The notes: a model not told the origin generated them from the letters alone. A DNA stretch of 64,000 nucleotides from Chryseosolibacter sp964532595 (GCA_964532595.1 CAZHIQ010000005.1:76404-140403), one strand, 5' to 3'. Counted from the stretch's first letter, positions 15,869 to 25,498 are shown. Translations and numbers: made by a program.

Positions 15869-17077
15869 CTTCACGGCGGCGGCGAGCGTCTTCTTTTCTT
15901 CGGAAGTGAAGCCAAGCAGGAACTTGTCGCCCCCGTCTTTCAACTTTAACTTCTTTTTAAGCTCGTCTGGCCCGAGGGGGTAGTTGCGTGTCAATACGTT
16001 GGCCTTGCCGTCGGGGAAGTGTTGCTTCAGCTCTTCCGATGTTCCCCTGATAATACCGTCAACCCGAAAGGTGCGTCCGGGGAAGTCGGCAATTAATTCA
16101 TTGCTGGTATAGAGATGCGTGTTCTTATGCAGTTTTTCCAAATTATACCGGGAGGCGACTATCCGGAATGCCCCAGACTTAAGAATTGCAGCATTCGGTT
16201 CGTAAATAAACTCCTTAGGGGAAGAGATGGAGAAACGGCTATCTCGCTCGGCGGTGTACGTAAAGGAGAACGAACTCTCCAGATGCCCGTCGCTTGACAA
16301 ACAGACGGCTTCAATTTCGGCTTCGTCTGCATAGTCTCGATCACACCAAAATAGCACCTCTTTACACTCGTTCTCTACGGCGACTACCGTGACCCTCGCA
16401 ACCGGCGCTAGTATTGAGATTCCTGCCTGAATGTCAAACAACGGAGACGTTTTCACTAACAACATGGGAGTCAACTCAAGAATCCGGGTCTTGAGAGCAA
16501 CAATGTTCGGACTGGAATGTTCCAGGGCATGGACTCGCTGCCGGTCCGTCGTTCGTCTGGACGGGTCAGCGAAAATGAGATCGAACGAATCACTCGTCTG
16601 CTGGAGGAACATTTCAGCAGTCATATTGTGATAGTGAAGGTCGCCGGCGTCCAGGAGCTTGTGGTTGTAACGGGCCAGTGATAGGAGATTGGCATCCGGC
16701 TCAATGACATGTACTTCTTCGGCTGCGCGGCGAAGGAAGTATGCGTCGATACCAAACCCCCCGGTCAGGTCGGCACACCGTTTCAACTTTCCTCGCCACT
16801 GTATTATTCGGTCGGCTTTAAATTGTGCAGTTGCTTGCGACGAGCATTGTTCCAGATTGCTCGGCGGAGGGAAAACCACGCCCGGAGTTTGGTAATAGAG
16901 AGGCAGCTTTTCTTTAGCCTTGCGGCGTGCCTGCAGCTGGTCAACAATTTGCGATGCGGGGATGCCCAGCAAATCCTTATGCTTGAGAAGGATTTGATGA
17001 ACATCACTTTTTTCAAGGTCGGACAGCAGACGCTGAACAGGCCCCGACGACAGCAGGATAGTTTGCTTATCTTCCAA
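15863..17077 (-). CDS. THUMP-like domain class I methyltransferase (PG_1098 family)
   Basis: The 404-residue protein has a helical N-terminal part. It is followed by a SAM-binding core with ADLTGGFGIDAYFL near residue 103 and the catalytic-loop motif FADPSRRTTD near 169. C-terminal beta-rich domains of the PG_1098 ferredoxin-like and THUMP-like kind follow, ending in a lysine-rich tail (NYPLGPDELKKKLKLKDGG). The architecture, with a DPxR motif instead of DPPY, suggests an RNA-acting methyltransferase, but the target is not known. It is typical of Bacteroidota. The promoter must lie in the short gap shared with the divergent flavoprotein gene. Confidence 0.86.
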   Translation of the reverse strand: MEDKQTILLSSGPVQRLLSDLEKSDVHQILLKHKDLLGIPASQIVDQLQARRKAKEKLPLYYQTPGVVFPPPSNLEQCSSQATAQFKADRIIQWRGKLKRCADLTGGFGIDAYFLRRAAEEVHVIEPDANLLSLARYNHKLLDAGDLHYHNMTAEMFLQQTSDSFDLIFADPSRRTTDRQRVHALEHSSPNIVALKTRILELTPMLLVKTSPLFDIQAGISILAPVARVTVVAVENECKEVLFWCDRDYADEAEIEAVCLSSDGHLESSFSFTYTAERDSRFSISSPKEFIYEPNAAILKSGAFRIVASRYNLEKLHKNTHLYTSNELIADFPGRTFRVDGIIRGTSEELKQHFPDGKANVLTRNYPLGPDELKKKLKLKDGGDKFLLGFTSEEKKTLAAAVKL

Positions 17078-17115
17078 AATGCTGCTTTACAATGAGACGC
17101 TTAATTGTACTAATA

Positions 17116-17129
17116 TTGGCAATTGCCAA
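17116..17129. promoter_or_regulatory. 14-bp perfect palindrome between divergent genes
   Basis: TTGGCAATTGCCAA is self-complementary over all 14 bases. It lies in the 66-bp gap between the leftward methyltransferase gene and the rightward flavoprotein gene, 14 bp before the latter's ATG. It has the look of an operator for a dimeric regulator. The regulator is unknown. Confidence 0.45.
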
Positions 17130-17143
17130 GATTAGTGTTTCGC

Positions 17144-18382
17144 ATGATAAATGACAATGCCACGTGTGATGTAATTGTGATTGGCGGCGGCGCAGCGGGT
17201 TTCTATTGCGCCGTCCAGCTGGCGGAAATGCAGCCACGAACTCGTATCCTTATCCTGGAAAAGTCGGGCAACCTGCTGTCAAAAGTTCGCATCTCGGGTG
17301 GAGGGCGCTGCAATGTGACTCATCATTGTTTCGACGCGGGCAAATTGTCGAAACACTATCCTCGGGGAGAAAAACAACTTCGCAAACTTTTCAAGCAGTA
17401 CGGTGCAGCCGAGACGGTGGCGTGGTTCAGTCAGCAAAACGTACCGCTCAAGACTGAAGACGATGGGCGAATGTTTCCGGTGACCGACAACTCTGAGACT
17501 ATTGTACAAGCGCTCCTGCAGCGTGCGCGACAACTGGGCGTTGCTATTCACACTTCCGAAGCCGTATCGGGAATTGTCGAAACCCCTGAAGGCCTAAGGG
17601 TAACGACGAGTAAAGCTGTGTATGCGGCCCGCTTTGTTGTTGTCGCGACCGGTGGTCATCCGCGCCCCGAGGCGTACGACTTCCTCGTGCGGTTGGGTCA
17701 TACTCTGCGAGCCCCAATCCCGTCTCTTTTCACCTTTAATGAACCACGCCGTCACTTCGCTGATTTAATGGGTATTAGCGTACCCGAGGCGGAAGTTCGA
17801 ATCACCGGTACGAAGTTCAGGCAAACCGGCCCTCTTCTTATCACACATTGGGGGTTGAGTGGCCCTGCGGTTATTCGTCTCTCGGCCTGGGCTGCCGAAT
17901 ATTTGCACAGTGTCAGTTATCGCTTTGACGTTCTCGTGAGCTGGATTGGCGATACAAATGAAGAACAAGTCCGGGAGTTCCTGTTTGAACAGCGAAGTAC
18001 ACGGGCGCGACAAAAGGTTCATAGCCACGCAGTATATGGTCTGCCCCAACGGCTATGGCTTCGTTTATGCGAGCAGGCGCAAATTGAAGAACATCGTATA
18101 TGGAATGAAATGGGCAACAAGCAGATAAACCGGTTGCTTGAATGCCTTCATCGATATTCCTTTTCGATAGCCGGCAAGACAACCTTCAAGGAGGAATTTG
18201 TCACCTGTGGCGGCGTAGACCTCGCTGAGGTTGACATAAACACGATGGAAAGCAAACGAGTCAAGAACTTGTTTTTTGCAGGTGAAGTCCTGAACATTGA
18301 TGGTGAAACGGGAGGGTTTAATTTCCAGGCCGCCTGGAGTACTGCATGGACATGTGCTAAGCACATCGCATCTCTCACGTAA
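17144..18382 (+). CDS. HI0933/YhiN family NAD(P)/FAD-dependent oxidoreductase
   Basis: A 412-residue flavoprotein. The dinucleotide-binding motif VIVIGGGAAGFYCA lies at residues about 10-23. The family signature SGGGRCNVTHH is near 50, and near the C-terminus the block NLFFAGEVLNIDGETGGFNFQAAWSTAW is the second FAD-contacting region of the HI0933 group. The physiological reaction of this family is not established. The ATG at 17144 is preferred over an earlier TTG (17123) because the palindrome and promoter region cover the latter. No neighbour suggests a pathway. Confidence 0.9.
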   Translation: MINDNATCDVIVIGGGAAGFYCAVQLAEMQPRTRILILEKSGNLLSKVRISGGGRCNVTHHCFDAGKLSKHYPRGEKQLRKLFKQYGAAETVAWFSQQNVPLKTEDDGRMFPVTDNSETIVQALLQRARQLGVAIHTSEAVSGIVETPEGLRVTTSKAVYAARFVVVATGGHPRPEAYDFLVRLGHTLRAPIPSLFTFNEPRRHFADLMGISVPEAEVRITGTKFRQTGPLLITHWGLSGPAVIRLSAWAAEYLHSVSYRFDVLVSWIGDTNEEQVREFLFEQRSTRARQKVHSHAVYGLPQRLWLRLCEQAQIEEHRIWNEMGNKQINRLLECLHRYSFSIAGKTTFKEEFVTCGGVDLAEVDINTMESKRVKNLFFAGEVLNIDGETGGFNFQAAWSTAWTCAKHIASLT

Positions 18383-18486
18383 TACGGGTGAGAGCGCCGC
18401 ATCTGTCGGGCAATTTTGAGTCACTCACTGCAAAGGCTTTTAAAAAAGAGTCTTAAATTTCCTGTCTGTAACTAATTAACCGTAAC

Positions 18487-19860
18487 ATGAATTTTAACAA
18501 GTACCTGAGCAGGTTAGGGCTGGCCATTACGGCGGTGCTCCTAATGGCATGTTCTCAATCGCAAGAGCCATCCGGCTTTCAGGTCCCGGTCGAGTACTAT
18601 CAGCTCGACAACGGACTGAAGGTAGTATTGTCGGAGAACAAAGAGTCACCCACTGTAGTGGTGGCCGTTTATTACAACATAGGGTTTCGCATAGAGCCCC
18701 GGAACCGTACCGGTTTCGCTCACCTATTCGAACATATGATGTTCCAGGGTTCGCAAAACCTCGGCAAGATGGAGTTCATCAAACTCGTGCAGACCAATGG
18801 GGGCGTGCTGAATGGATCTACGCGCTTTGACTTTACGAACTACTTCGAGATCATGCCGGCGCACAAATTGGAAACAGCCTTGTGGGCGGAAGCGGATCGG
18901 ATGCGTGGTCTCGACATCACACAGGAAAACCTTACCAATCAGCAGGGAGTCGTGAAGAACGAGGTGAAGGTCAACGTTCTCAATCAGCCCTATGGTGGAT
19001 TCCCTTGGCTTGATATGCCCCAATATGCAAACGAGAACTGGTACAACGCTCACAACTTTTACGGTGACCTCGCCGATCTGGATTCAGCCCGGCTTGAAGA
19101 TGTAGAGTCATTTTTTAAAACCTACTACGCACCGAACAACGCGGCTCTCGCTATTGTCGGAAACTTCGATGCGACGGAAACAAAAGCGTGGGTAGAGAAG
19201 TACTTCGGTGATATACCTTCTGCTGAGCTGCCCCCCAAGCCCGATATATCGGAGCCACGGCAAACGGAAGAGAAACGATTTACCAAGAAGGATAACCTTG
19301 CTAACAAACCGGCGCTTGCTGTCGCATACAAAATGCCCGATCGCAATACTCCGGAGTACTATGCAATGGGCCTTCTTGATCAGCTTTTAGTTCAAGGCAA
19401 CGACAGCAAATTGTATCAGCGCATCGTTCAGGACAAAGGATACGCAGGGAATGTTTCCGGCGGTATCAACTTCCTTGGCAACATGTTTAACTACAACGGT
19501 CCAATGTTGTGGATGATAAGTCTTATTCACGACGACAATGTTCACCCTGATTCGATTATTCACCAATTGAACGAAGCAATTGCCGAACTCGACACATTGG
19601 ATCAGCAGGCGCTTGATCACGCTATCGTTAAAATGCGTTCCGATCTATATGACAACCTCGGATCCCTGTACGGATTCGGCACCGCAGATCTGCTGGCAAG
19701 CTTCGCACTTTTTGACGACGACCCGGCGAGGATCAATACCCTTGAGGATGAGTTTCGGAAAGTAACCCCGGAGATTATTCGCAATACGGCGAAAGAATTT
19801 CTCCGACCAACAAATCGGACGATTCTTATTCTTGAACCTGGCGCTCCCGCCCTTCCTTAA
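18487..19860 (+). CDS. M16 family zinc metallopeptidase lipoprotein, catalytic subunit
   Basis: A 457-residue pitrilysin-type peptidase with a lipoprotein signal (LLMAC, Cys22). The inverted zinc motif is intact: His79-Leu-Phe-Glu82-His83 with the downstream ligand Glu159 in VVKNEV. Two M16 half-domains follow. M16B enzymes act as pairs of one active and one inactive chain enclosing a chamber that degrades peptides. The gene 19 bp downstream supplies the inactive partner. Predicted location is the periplasmic face of a membrane. The substrate is unknown. Confidence 0.93.
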   Translation: MNFNKYLSRLGLAITAVLLMACSQSQEPSGFQVPVEYYQLDNGLKVVLSENKESPTVVVAVYYNIGFRIEPRNRTGFAHLFEHMMFQGSQNLGKMEFIKLVQTNGGVLNGSTRFDFTNYFEIMPAHKLETALWAEADRMRGLDITQENLTNQQGVVKNEVKVNVLNQPYGGFPWLDMPQYANENWYNAHNFYGDLADLDSARLEDVESFFKTYYAPNNAALAIVGNFDATETKAWVEKYFGDIPSAELPPKPDISEPRQTEEKRFTKKDNLANKPALAVAYKMPDRNTPEYYAMGLLDQLLVQGNDSKLYQRIVQDKGYAGNVSGGINFLGNMFNYNGPMLWMISLIHDDNVHPDSIIHQLNEAIAELDTLDQQALDHAIVKMRSDLYDNLGSLYGFGTADLLASFALFDDDPARINTLEDEFRKVTPEIIRNTAKEFLRPTNRTILILEPGAPALP

Positions 19861-19879
19861 TTGCCATAAATAAAAAGCC

Positions 19880-21271
19880 ATGAATAGCTTACGTTTATAT
19901 ACAACACTCGTCCTGGTTTGGCTCGCGGTCTTTAGCAGCCAGGCGCAAAAAGAAACACCGCCAATGGGCGGTACTCCGGTGGAGTTCAAACTTCCCAAAC
20001 GGGATACGAAATCGCTCAATAACGGATTGAGAGCTACCCTTGTTCAATACGGCCTTATTCCCAAGGTTCATGTCAGTGTAATCATCAAGACGGGCAATGT
20101 CCATGAAGGTCCGGATGAGGTGTGGCTTGCCGATCTTGTAGGGGCTCTAATGGAAGAGGGCACAACCTCGATGGATGCGCGGGAAATTGCGCAGAAGGTT
20201 GCATCGATGGGGGGTTCAGTCAACATCAGCACGGGCCCTAACACGATGACGATATCCGGAAGCGTGTTGTCGGAGTACGCCGCCGATTTGGTGCGCATCC
20301 TCGCCGATATCGCGATGAACCCCTCCTTCCCTGAGGCGGAACTGGCCCGGCTTAAGAATGACATGAAGCGAAGACTTACCGTTCAAAAGAGTGTTCCCCA
20401 GGCACAGGCGCTTGAAAAGTTTCGCTCCATTGTTTACGAAGGTCATGCTTACGGCCGCGTATTTCCCACCGCGGAAATGATCGATGGCTTTACTCTTGAA
20501 AATGTGCGTGCATTCTATGACAAGAACATTGGCGCGCAACGTACCGTTGTCTATGCGGTTGGCAAGTTCAGCGATAGTGATGTCAGCAAGGCCATTGAAG
20601 AAAGCTTTGCTTCATGGAAGGAAGGACCGGAAGTGAACTACCCGCCGGCACAAGCAACCACGACTAACGAAGTCGCAATTATCGATCGGCCGGGAGCTCC
20701 CCAAACAACCATTATGCTCGGACTACCGACGGTTGACCCTTCGCACCCGGACTACGGCCCGCTTACGGTAGCGAATTCGCTTCTGGGAGGTTCGTTCGGG
20801 TCTCGGATCACTTCAAACATTCGGGAGGACAAGGGCTATACATATTCACCACGAAGTGTGGTCAACACCGGATACAAGTCGGCGTTGTGGTACGAACAAG
20901 CGGATGTGACGAGTGAGCACACGGGAGCCGCTCTTCAGGAAATAGCAAAGGAAATAAAGAAGCTGCAGGAGGAGGCTCCGGCGGAGGATGAACTTAAAGG
21001 AATCCAAAACTATGAGGCCGGTGTATTTGTCCTTCAGAACTCAACGCCTCAGGGGATCATATCGCAGCTAAATTTTATCGACTTTCACGGACTGGATGAC
21101 GATTATCTCGCAAACCGTGTGAAGAATATTCATTCGGTGACTCCGGAGAAAATCCAGGAGATGGCCAAAAAGTATTTCCGATACGAAGACATGACATTGG
21201 TTCTTGTTGGCGACAAGAAACAGCTTGATCAGCAGATGAAGGCACATCTCGATGCACAGAAAGTGCGGTAA
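19880..21271 (+). CDS. M16 family peptidase, non-catalytic subunit
   Basis: A 463-residue secreted protein with a signal peptide ending near SSQAQ (residue about 22). The M16 fold is recognisable (LNNGLRATLVQYG, RIMEEGT-type helix, NSLLGGSFGSRITSNIREDKGYTYS). The zinc motif position reads LADLVGALMEEG, so the His and Glu ligands of HxxEH are missing. The RxxKGYTY-type substrate-binding block is kept in the second half. It therefore fits the non-catalytic, substrate-binding subunit of the adjacent active peptidase. A bidirectional terminator follows directly. Confidence 0.92.
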   Translation: MNSLRLYTTLVLVWLAVFSSQAQKETPPMGGTPVEFKLPKRDTKSLNNGLRATLVQYGLIPKVHVSVIIKTGNVHEGPDEVWLADLVGALMEEGTTSMDAREIAQKVASMGGSVNISTGPNTMTISGSVLSEYAADLVRILADIAMNPSFPEAELARLKNDMKRRLTVQKSVPQAQALEKFRSIVYEGHAYGRVFPTAEMIDGFTLENVRAFYDKNIGAQRTVVYAVGKFSDSDVSKAIEESFASWKEGPEVNYPPAQATTTNEVAIIDRPGAPQTTIMLGLPTVDPSHPDYGPLTVANSLLGGSFGSRITSNIREDKGYTYSPRSVVNTGYKSALWYEQADVTSEHTGAALQEIAKEIKKLQEEAPAEDELKGIQNYEAGVFVLQNSTPQGIISQLNFIDFHGLDDDYLANRVKNIHSVTPEKIQEMAKKYFRYEDMTLVLVGDKKQLDQQMKAHLDAQKVR

Positions 21272-21275
21272 TAAA

Positions 21276-21300
21276 AAAGAGGCGCTTATGGCGCCTCTTT
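21276..21300. terminator. Bidirectional Rho-independent terminator
   Basis: AAAGAGGCGC and GCGCCTCTTT form a 10-bp stem with a 5-nt loop, flanked by an A run on the left and a T-rich run on the right. It serves the rightward M16 pair and the leftward asd gene. Confidence 0.9.
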
Positions 21301-21321
21301 CTTTTCTTTATTAGTTAGGTG

Positions 21322-22314
21322 TTAATACACCAGACTTTTTTCGAGCATAAACTCCGCGATCTGAACAGCATTGGTTGCAGCACCTTTCCGCAGATTGTCG
21401 GCCACAACCCACATGTTAAGGGTCTTCGGCTGCGACTCGTCGCGGCGCAAGCGACCGACGAAAACTTCATCACGACCTTTAGACAAGATGGGCATAGGAT
21501 AGACGTTGTTGGCGGGATCGTCCTGTACAACAACGCCGGGAGTGTTTTCGAGCAGACTGCGCACGTCGGCTAAATCAAACTCCTCATGGAATTCTACATT
21601 CACCGCTTCGGAGTGACCACCGATTGCGGGTATACGTACCGTTGTAGACGTTACTCCGATGGATTGATCACCAAAGATTTTCCGGGTTTCGTTGACCATC
21701 TTCATCTCTTCTTTCGTGTAGCCATTGTCGAGGAAGCTGTCAATGTGCGGCAAAGCATTCATGTCGATCGCGTGAGGATAAACCTTCGGGCCATCTACAC
21801 CCTGACGTTCGTCCATCATCTGCTTTACGGCATCTTTTCCTGTACCCGTGACAGATTGATAGGTTGAAACCACAATGCGCTTGATACGGTATTTGATATG
21901 CAGCGGTGCCAGCGCCAAAACCATCTGAATGGTCGAGCAGTTCGGGTTGGCGATAATGCGGTCATCAATGGTGATAACATGACCGTTGATTTCCGGAACA
22001 ATCAGTTTCTTGTCGGGATCCATCCGCCATGCTGATGAGTTGTCGATCACGATTGTGCCGACCTCAGCAAATTTCGGGGCCCATTCGAGGGAAGTGCTGC
22101 CGCCAGCCGAAAAAATCGCAACGTCCGGAGCCAGCTTAACCACCTCTTCCATACCCTTTATCTTGTATTCCTTTCCCTTAAAGTTGATGGCCTGTCCGAC
22201 AGAACGGGCCGAAGCCACCAGGTACAACTCAGTAAAAGGAAAGTTGCGTTCTTCCAGCACTTTCAGGATTTCCTGGCCAACCAAACCGGTGGCCCCAACA
22301 ACTGCGAGTTTCAT
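21322..22314 (-). CDS. asd: Aspartate-semialdehyde dehydrogenase
   Basis: Asd reduces aspartyl phosphate to aspartate semialdehyde with NADPH, the branch step to lysine/diaminopimelate, threonine and methionine. From ATG 22314 the protein has 330 residues. The N-terminal MKLAVVGATGLVGQE is the NADP-binding Rossmann loop, and the catalytic cysteine is Cys126 in IIANPNCSTIQ. The substrate-binding Arg/His region (VRIPAIGGHSEAVNVEF) is present. Upstream Met codons would add a tail absent from the family. The gene stands alone between a terminator and a divergent secreted-protein gene. Confidence 0.96.
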   Translation of the reverse strand: MKLAVVGATGLVGQEILKVLEERNFPFTELYLVASARSVGQAINFKGKEYKIKGMEEVVKLAPDVAIFSAGGSTSLEWAPKFAEVGTIVIDNSSAWRMDPDKKLIVPEINGHVITIDDRIIANPNCSTIQMVLALAPLHIKYRIKRIVVSTYQSVTGTGKDAVKQMMDERQGVDGPKVYPHAIDMNALPHIDSFLDNGYTKEEMKMVNETRKIFGDQSIGVTSTTVRIPAIGGHSEAVNVEFHEEFDLADVRSLLENTPGVVVQDDPANNVYPMPILSKGRDEVFVGRLRRDESQPKTLNMWVVADNLRKGAATNAVQIAEFMLEKSLVY

Positions 22315-22334
22315 TTTTCTATAAATTAAGCTAG

Positions 22335-22342
22335 CAAAAGTA
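22335..22342 (-). promoter_or_regulatory. -7 promoter box for asd
   Basis: The minus strand reads TACTTTTG, an exact TAnnTTTG match, about 20 nt before the asd ATG. It also excludes the earlier possible starts of that frame. Confidence 0.5.
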
Positions 22343-22359
22343 ACCAAATACCCTCTCAT

Positions 22360-24975
22360 ATGCACTTTCCCCGCCAAATATCGCCGGGACCGGAAGCGCT
22401 ATTCATACTGAAAACGTTTTCGGTCGTTGTTGCCCTCCTTTTCCCCGGAAGTCTATGCGTTCACGCACAGTTATCGGATGATTTTTCCGACCGGGAGTTT
22501 CAAAGTAATCCCCCCTGGTACGGAACGAGCGAGGATTTTATTGTCAATGCGTCCGCGGAATTGCAATTGCAGGCATCCGTAGCCGGGACTTCCTGGCTGA
22601 CTACACCGTTGACCATGAACGAGGGCCATGACGTTGTGTGGACTTTCCGTCTGAAACAAGCCTTCGCACCCTCAGGGGCCAACTACAGTCGTGTCTATTT
22701 GATGAGCGATCAGCAGAATCTCTCTGCTCCACTGAATGGATACTATCTTCGATTTGGCGAGGCGGGCTCAGCCGATGCCATCACGTTGCTGCGGCAAACA
22801 GGAGGAACGTCGTCAACTGTCTGCAGGGGCACCGAAGGATACATCGCAGCTGCTTTCGATATCGTTGTACAGGTTGTTCGCACAGTGACCGGACGGTGGT
22901 TCGTCTACGCGGGCCCCGATGTCAACGCTCTTGAACTTCAGGCGGAAGGCGAGGATCTCACGCACAGCTCATCATTATGGTTCGGCTTGCGTTGTACCTA
23001 CACGGTGACGAACGCCACCCGCATTTACTTCGACGACCTTGAGGTGACAGCAAGTCCCGCTTCCGATACTACACCTCCTGACCTGCTTTCCGTTGTTTCG
23101 CTGCCACCGTCAACGCTACGCCTGCAGTTTTCTGAGCCAGTTGCGGAAAGCAGTGTAACAAACCCTACACACTATCGGTTCTACCCGGGTGCGGTGCATC
23201 CCGAAACAGCCAAGCGTATTGGAGACACATGGGTTGAACTCGGGTTTGCGGCCCCTTTTCCGAATGGCACCCTGTGCACTATCGAAGTGAACGGTGTGAC
23301 TGACGTGGCCGGGAATGCAGCGGAGAACATTATGACGGCGTTCTTCTACTTCCAGCCTTTGCCGGTCGCTCCCGGTGACATCGTCATTAATGAGGTGATG
23401 GCGGATCCATCACCAACGGTTGGCCTACCGGAGGAAGAGTATGTTGAGCTTTTTAACCGCAGCATCAACCCCGTAAGCCTCGAAGGATGGCTTTTTGAAG
23501 ACGACAGGAGTTCGGCTCCTCTTCCTGACGTAATAATTCCGCCCGGCGACTTCCTCGTTTTGTGTCGCCCGGGAGCCGTCGCCGGATTCACGAATGGTCC
23601 CGTCTCAGGGGTTGCAAATTTTCCGGCCCTCAACAATGCGGGAGACCGACTCAGATTGATTTCGCAGGAAGGAAACGTCGTTGATTCGGTTCAATACACG
23701 AGTGCGTGGTACCGCGACAGTCAAAAAGCAGAAGGCGGATGGTCACTCGAACGTATTGATCCCGACAACCTCTGTGAAACGTCGACGAACTGGGCGGCTT
23801 CGGAGTCGCCCGACGGGGGAACGCCAGGATATCGGAATTCTGTGTTTGCTCATAAACCCGATAATCGTCCACCTTATATCACACAGGTTTATCCCGACAG
23901 CGACCGAATTGTCGTGATCACCTTCAATGAAGTCCTCGACCTGGACGCGCCCGTAAAAGCAATATTCCGCCTCTCTCCGGAAGTGGTCATTGACAACGTG
24001 TCGTTTAGGAATGCAGATCGGACTGCCCTGGAGCTTAGTCTCGCCAATCCGCTGGCCGCAGGTCAGTTGTATGAAATCGTCATTGAAGAAGTTCGCGATT
24101 GTGCGGGCAATAGAATGGATGCCTCGCCGGTTTTCACCATCCTTTTACCCCAGCCGGCCGACAAAGGCGACATCGTGGTAAACGAAGTATTATTCAACCC
24201 GCGCCCGGGGGGTGCTGACTTTGTTGAACTTTATAACACGTCAGCAAAAATCATCGATCTTCAGCATTTTTCCTGGCGCAATGTCCTTTCAACGCCCGGG
24301 CGGGCAGTTAAGATATTCCCGAGTCCCCACTTGCTTGGCCCGGGAGAGTATATTGTCCTAACGCAAAACCCGGGCGCCGTTACCGGAGCTTACGTTCACG
24401 CCCGCGCCGTTGTTCAGGCTCCATTGCCCGCTCTGAATGATGTGGAAGGTGCCCTTGCCCTTTTTACCGGGGAGACTACGATCGATTCCGTGTATTATCA
24501 CGAAAACTTCCACTCGCCCTTCGTCTTTGATCCCGAAGGTGTCGCTCTTGAGCGCATTGACCCAAGTCAACCGGGATATCTCTCTTCTAACTGGCGCTCA
24601 GCCTCCTCGGCCGATAATTTTGCGACACCGGGCTATCCAAATTCAAACAGACGGAGTTCGCTTGCAGGAAAGGGTGAAGTATTCGTAGAGCCGGAACTGA
24701 TCCGCTCAGGTGTTCCGGGGTTGGATTTCGCACGCGTCAGGTATGACTTTGGTCAGCAGGCGTATATGGCAACGGTTCATATCTTCGATGCGCAAGGGCG
24801 GACTGTTCGTGAACTGGCAGACAATCAGCTGATTGCCGGAGAGGGCTTCTTCCGATGGGATGGTGATTTCGATGATGGCGCAAAAGCGCGTACGGGTTAC
24901 TACTTCGTTATGTTTTCCATTTTCAGGGAATCGGGCGAACGTGAAGTTTTCCGTAAAAGGGTCGCGGTTTTCTGA
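22360..24975 (+). CDS. Secreted protein with two lamin-tail domains and Ig-like repeats
   Basis: This is an 871-residue exported protein (signal peptide to about residue 36, ...SLCVHAQ). The first 230 residues are a lectin-like jelly-roll region. Two repeated units then follow, each an SbsA-type Ig-like domain (about 238-330 and 500-590) plus a lamin-tail domain (about 336-450 and 600-720). The lamin-tail domains open GDIVINEVMADP and GDIVVNEVLFNP. The C-terminus (about 780-871) is a FlgD-like Ig fold (ARTGYYFVMFSIF). No classical T9SS sorting domain is evident. Role unknown; adhesion or a surface-associated enzyme partner is inferred. Confidence 0.88.
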   Translation: MHFPRQISPGPEALFILKTFSVVVALLFPGSLCVHAQLSDDFSDREFQSNPPWYGTSEDFIVNASAELQLQASVAGTSWLTTPLTMNEGHDVVWTFRLKQAFAPSGANYSRVYLMSDQQNLSAPLNGYYLRFGEAGSADAITLLRQTGGTSSTVCRGTEGYIAAAFDIVVQVVRTVTGRWFVYAGPDVNALELQAEGEDLTHSSSLWFGLRCTYTVTNATRIYFDDLEVTASPASDTTPPDLLSVVSLPPSTLRLQFSEPVAESSVTNPTHYRFYPGAVHPETAKRIGDTWVELGFAAPFPNGTLCTIEVNGVTDVAGNAAENIMTAFFYFQPLPVAPGDIVINEVMADPSPTVGLPEEEYVELFNRSINPVSLEGWLFEDDRSSAPLPDVIIPPGDFLVLCRPGAVAGFTNGPVSGVANFPALNNAGDRLRLISQEGNVVDSVQYTSAWYRDSQKAEGGWSLERIDPDNLCETSTNWAASESPDGGTPGYRNSVFAHKPDNRPPYITQVYPDSDRIVVITFNEVLDLDAPVKAIFRLSPEVVIDNVSFRNADRTALELSLANPLAAGQLYEIVIEEVRDCAGNRMDASPVFTILLPQPADKGDIVVNEVLFNPRPGGADFVELYNTSAKIIDLQHFSWRNVLSTPGRAVKIFPSPHLLGPGEYIVLTQNPGAVTGAYVHARAVVQAPLPALNDVEGALALFTGETTIDSVYYHENFHSPFVFDPEGVALERIDPSQPGYLSSNWRSASSADNFATPGYPNSNRRSSLAGKGEVFVEPELIRSGVPGLDFARVRYDFGQQAYMATVHIFDAQGRTVRELADNQLIAGEGFFRWDGDFDDGAKARTGYYFVMFSIFRESGEREVFRKRVAVF

Positions 24976-25063
24976 TTAGGGTCGCCGAGAACAATTATTT
25001 GCAAAATGCTCGGCATGCATAACATTTTTTCGGTATATTCGTTTCCATCTGCAAAGACAAAAT

Positions 25064-25498
25064 ATGCGCAGGGAGGAGACGGTTGATTTTGCTATAAAAG
25101 CGGCCTGGCATGCCATCGCGCGGATGTATCATCAGCAGGCGGCGACTCATGGCACTACAATGTCAATGGGTTTTGTTTTGCTGAATATCCACTCGGAGGG
25201 AACGCCGGCGACGAAGATTGCACCTCTGATGGGATTGGAGGCGCGCAGCTTATCGCGTCTGTTGAAGAGTATGGAAGAGAAGGGGCTGATTTACCGCGAA
25301 AACGATCTTCACGATAAGAGGCTGGTGCGCATTTTCCTGACGAAAGAAGGAAAAAAAGCGCGACAGAAGGCCAAAGATACAGTTCTCCGTTTCAACGAAG
25401 CTGTACGAAAACGCATTGAACCTTCGAAGCTGGCTACATTCTTCGAAGTTGTCGATGATGTTCAGCGGTTGATTAATACGGAGCAGATATATAAGTAA
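25064..25498 (+). CDS. MarR family transcriptional regulator, likely controlling the fad operon
   Basis: A 144-residue winged-helix protein. The recognition helix region is ATKIAPLMGLEARSLSRLLKSMEEKGL (about residues 50-76), and the wing DKRLVRIFLTKEGK follows near 88-101. It lies 36 bp upstream of the fadN-type gene on the same strand. It therefore probably regulates beta-oxidation in response to an acyl-CoA or fatty acid, as MarR-type regulators do elsewhere (inference). The 88-bp upstream region holds a near -7 box (TATATTCG at 25034-25041) and a small ATGC/GCAT inverted repeat at about 25006-25016 that could be part of an operator. Confidence 0.88.
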   Translation: MRREETVDFAIKAAWHAIARMYHQQAATHGTTMSMGFVLLNIHSEGTPATKIAPLMGLEARSLSRLLKSMEEKGLIYRENDLHDKRLVRIFLTKEGKKARQKAKDTVLRFNEAVRKRIEPSKLATFFEVVDDVQRLINTEQIYK

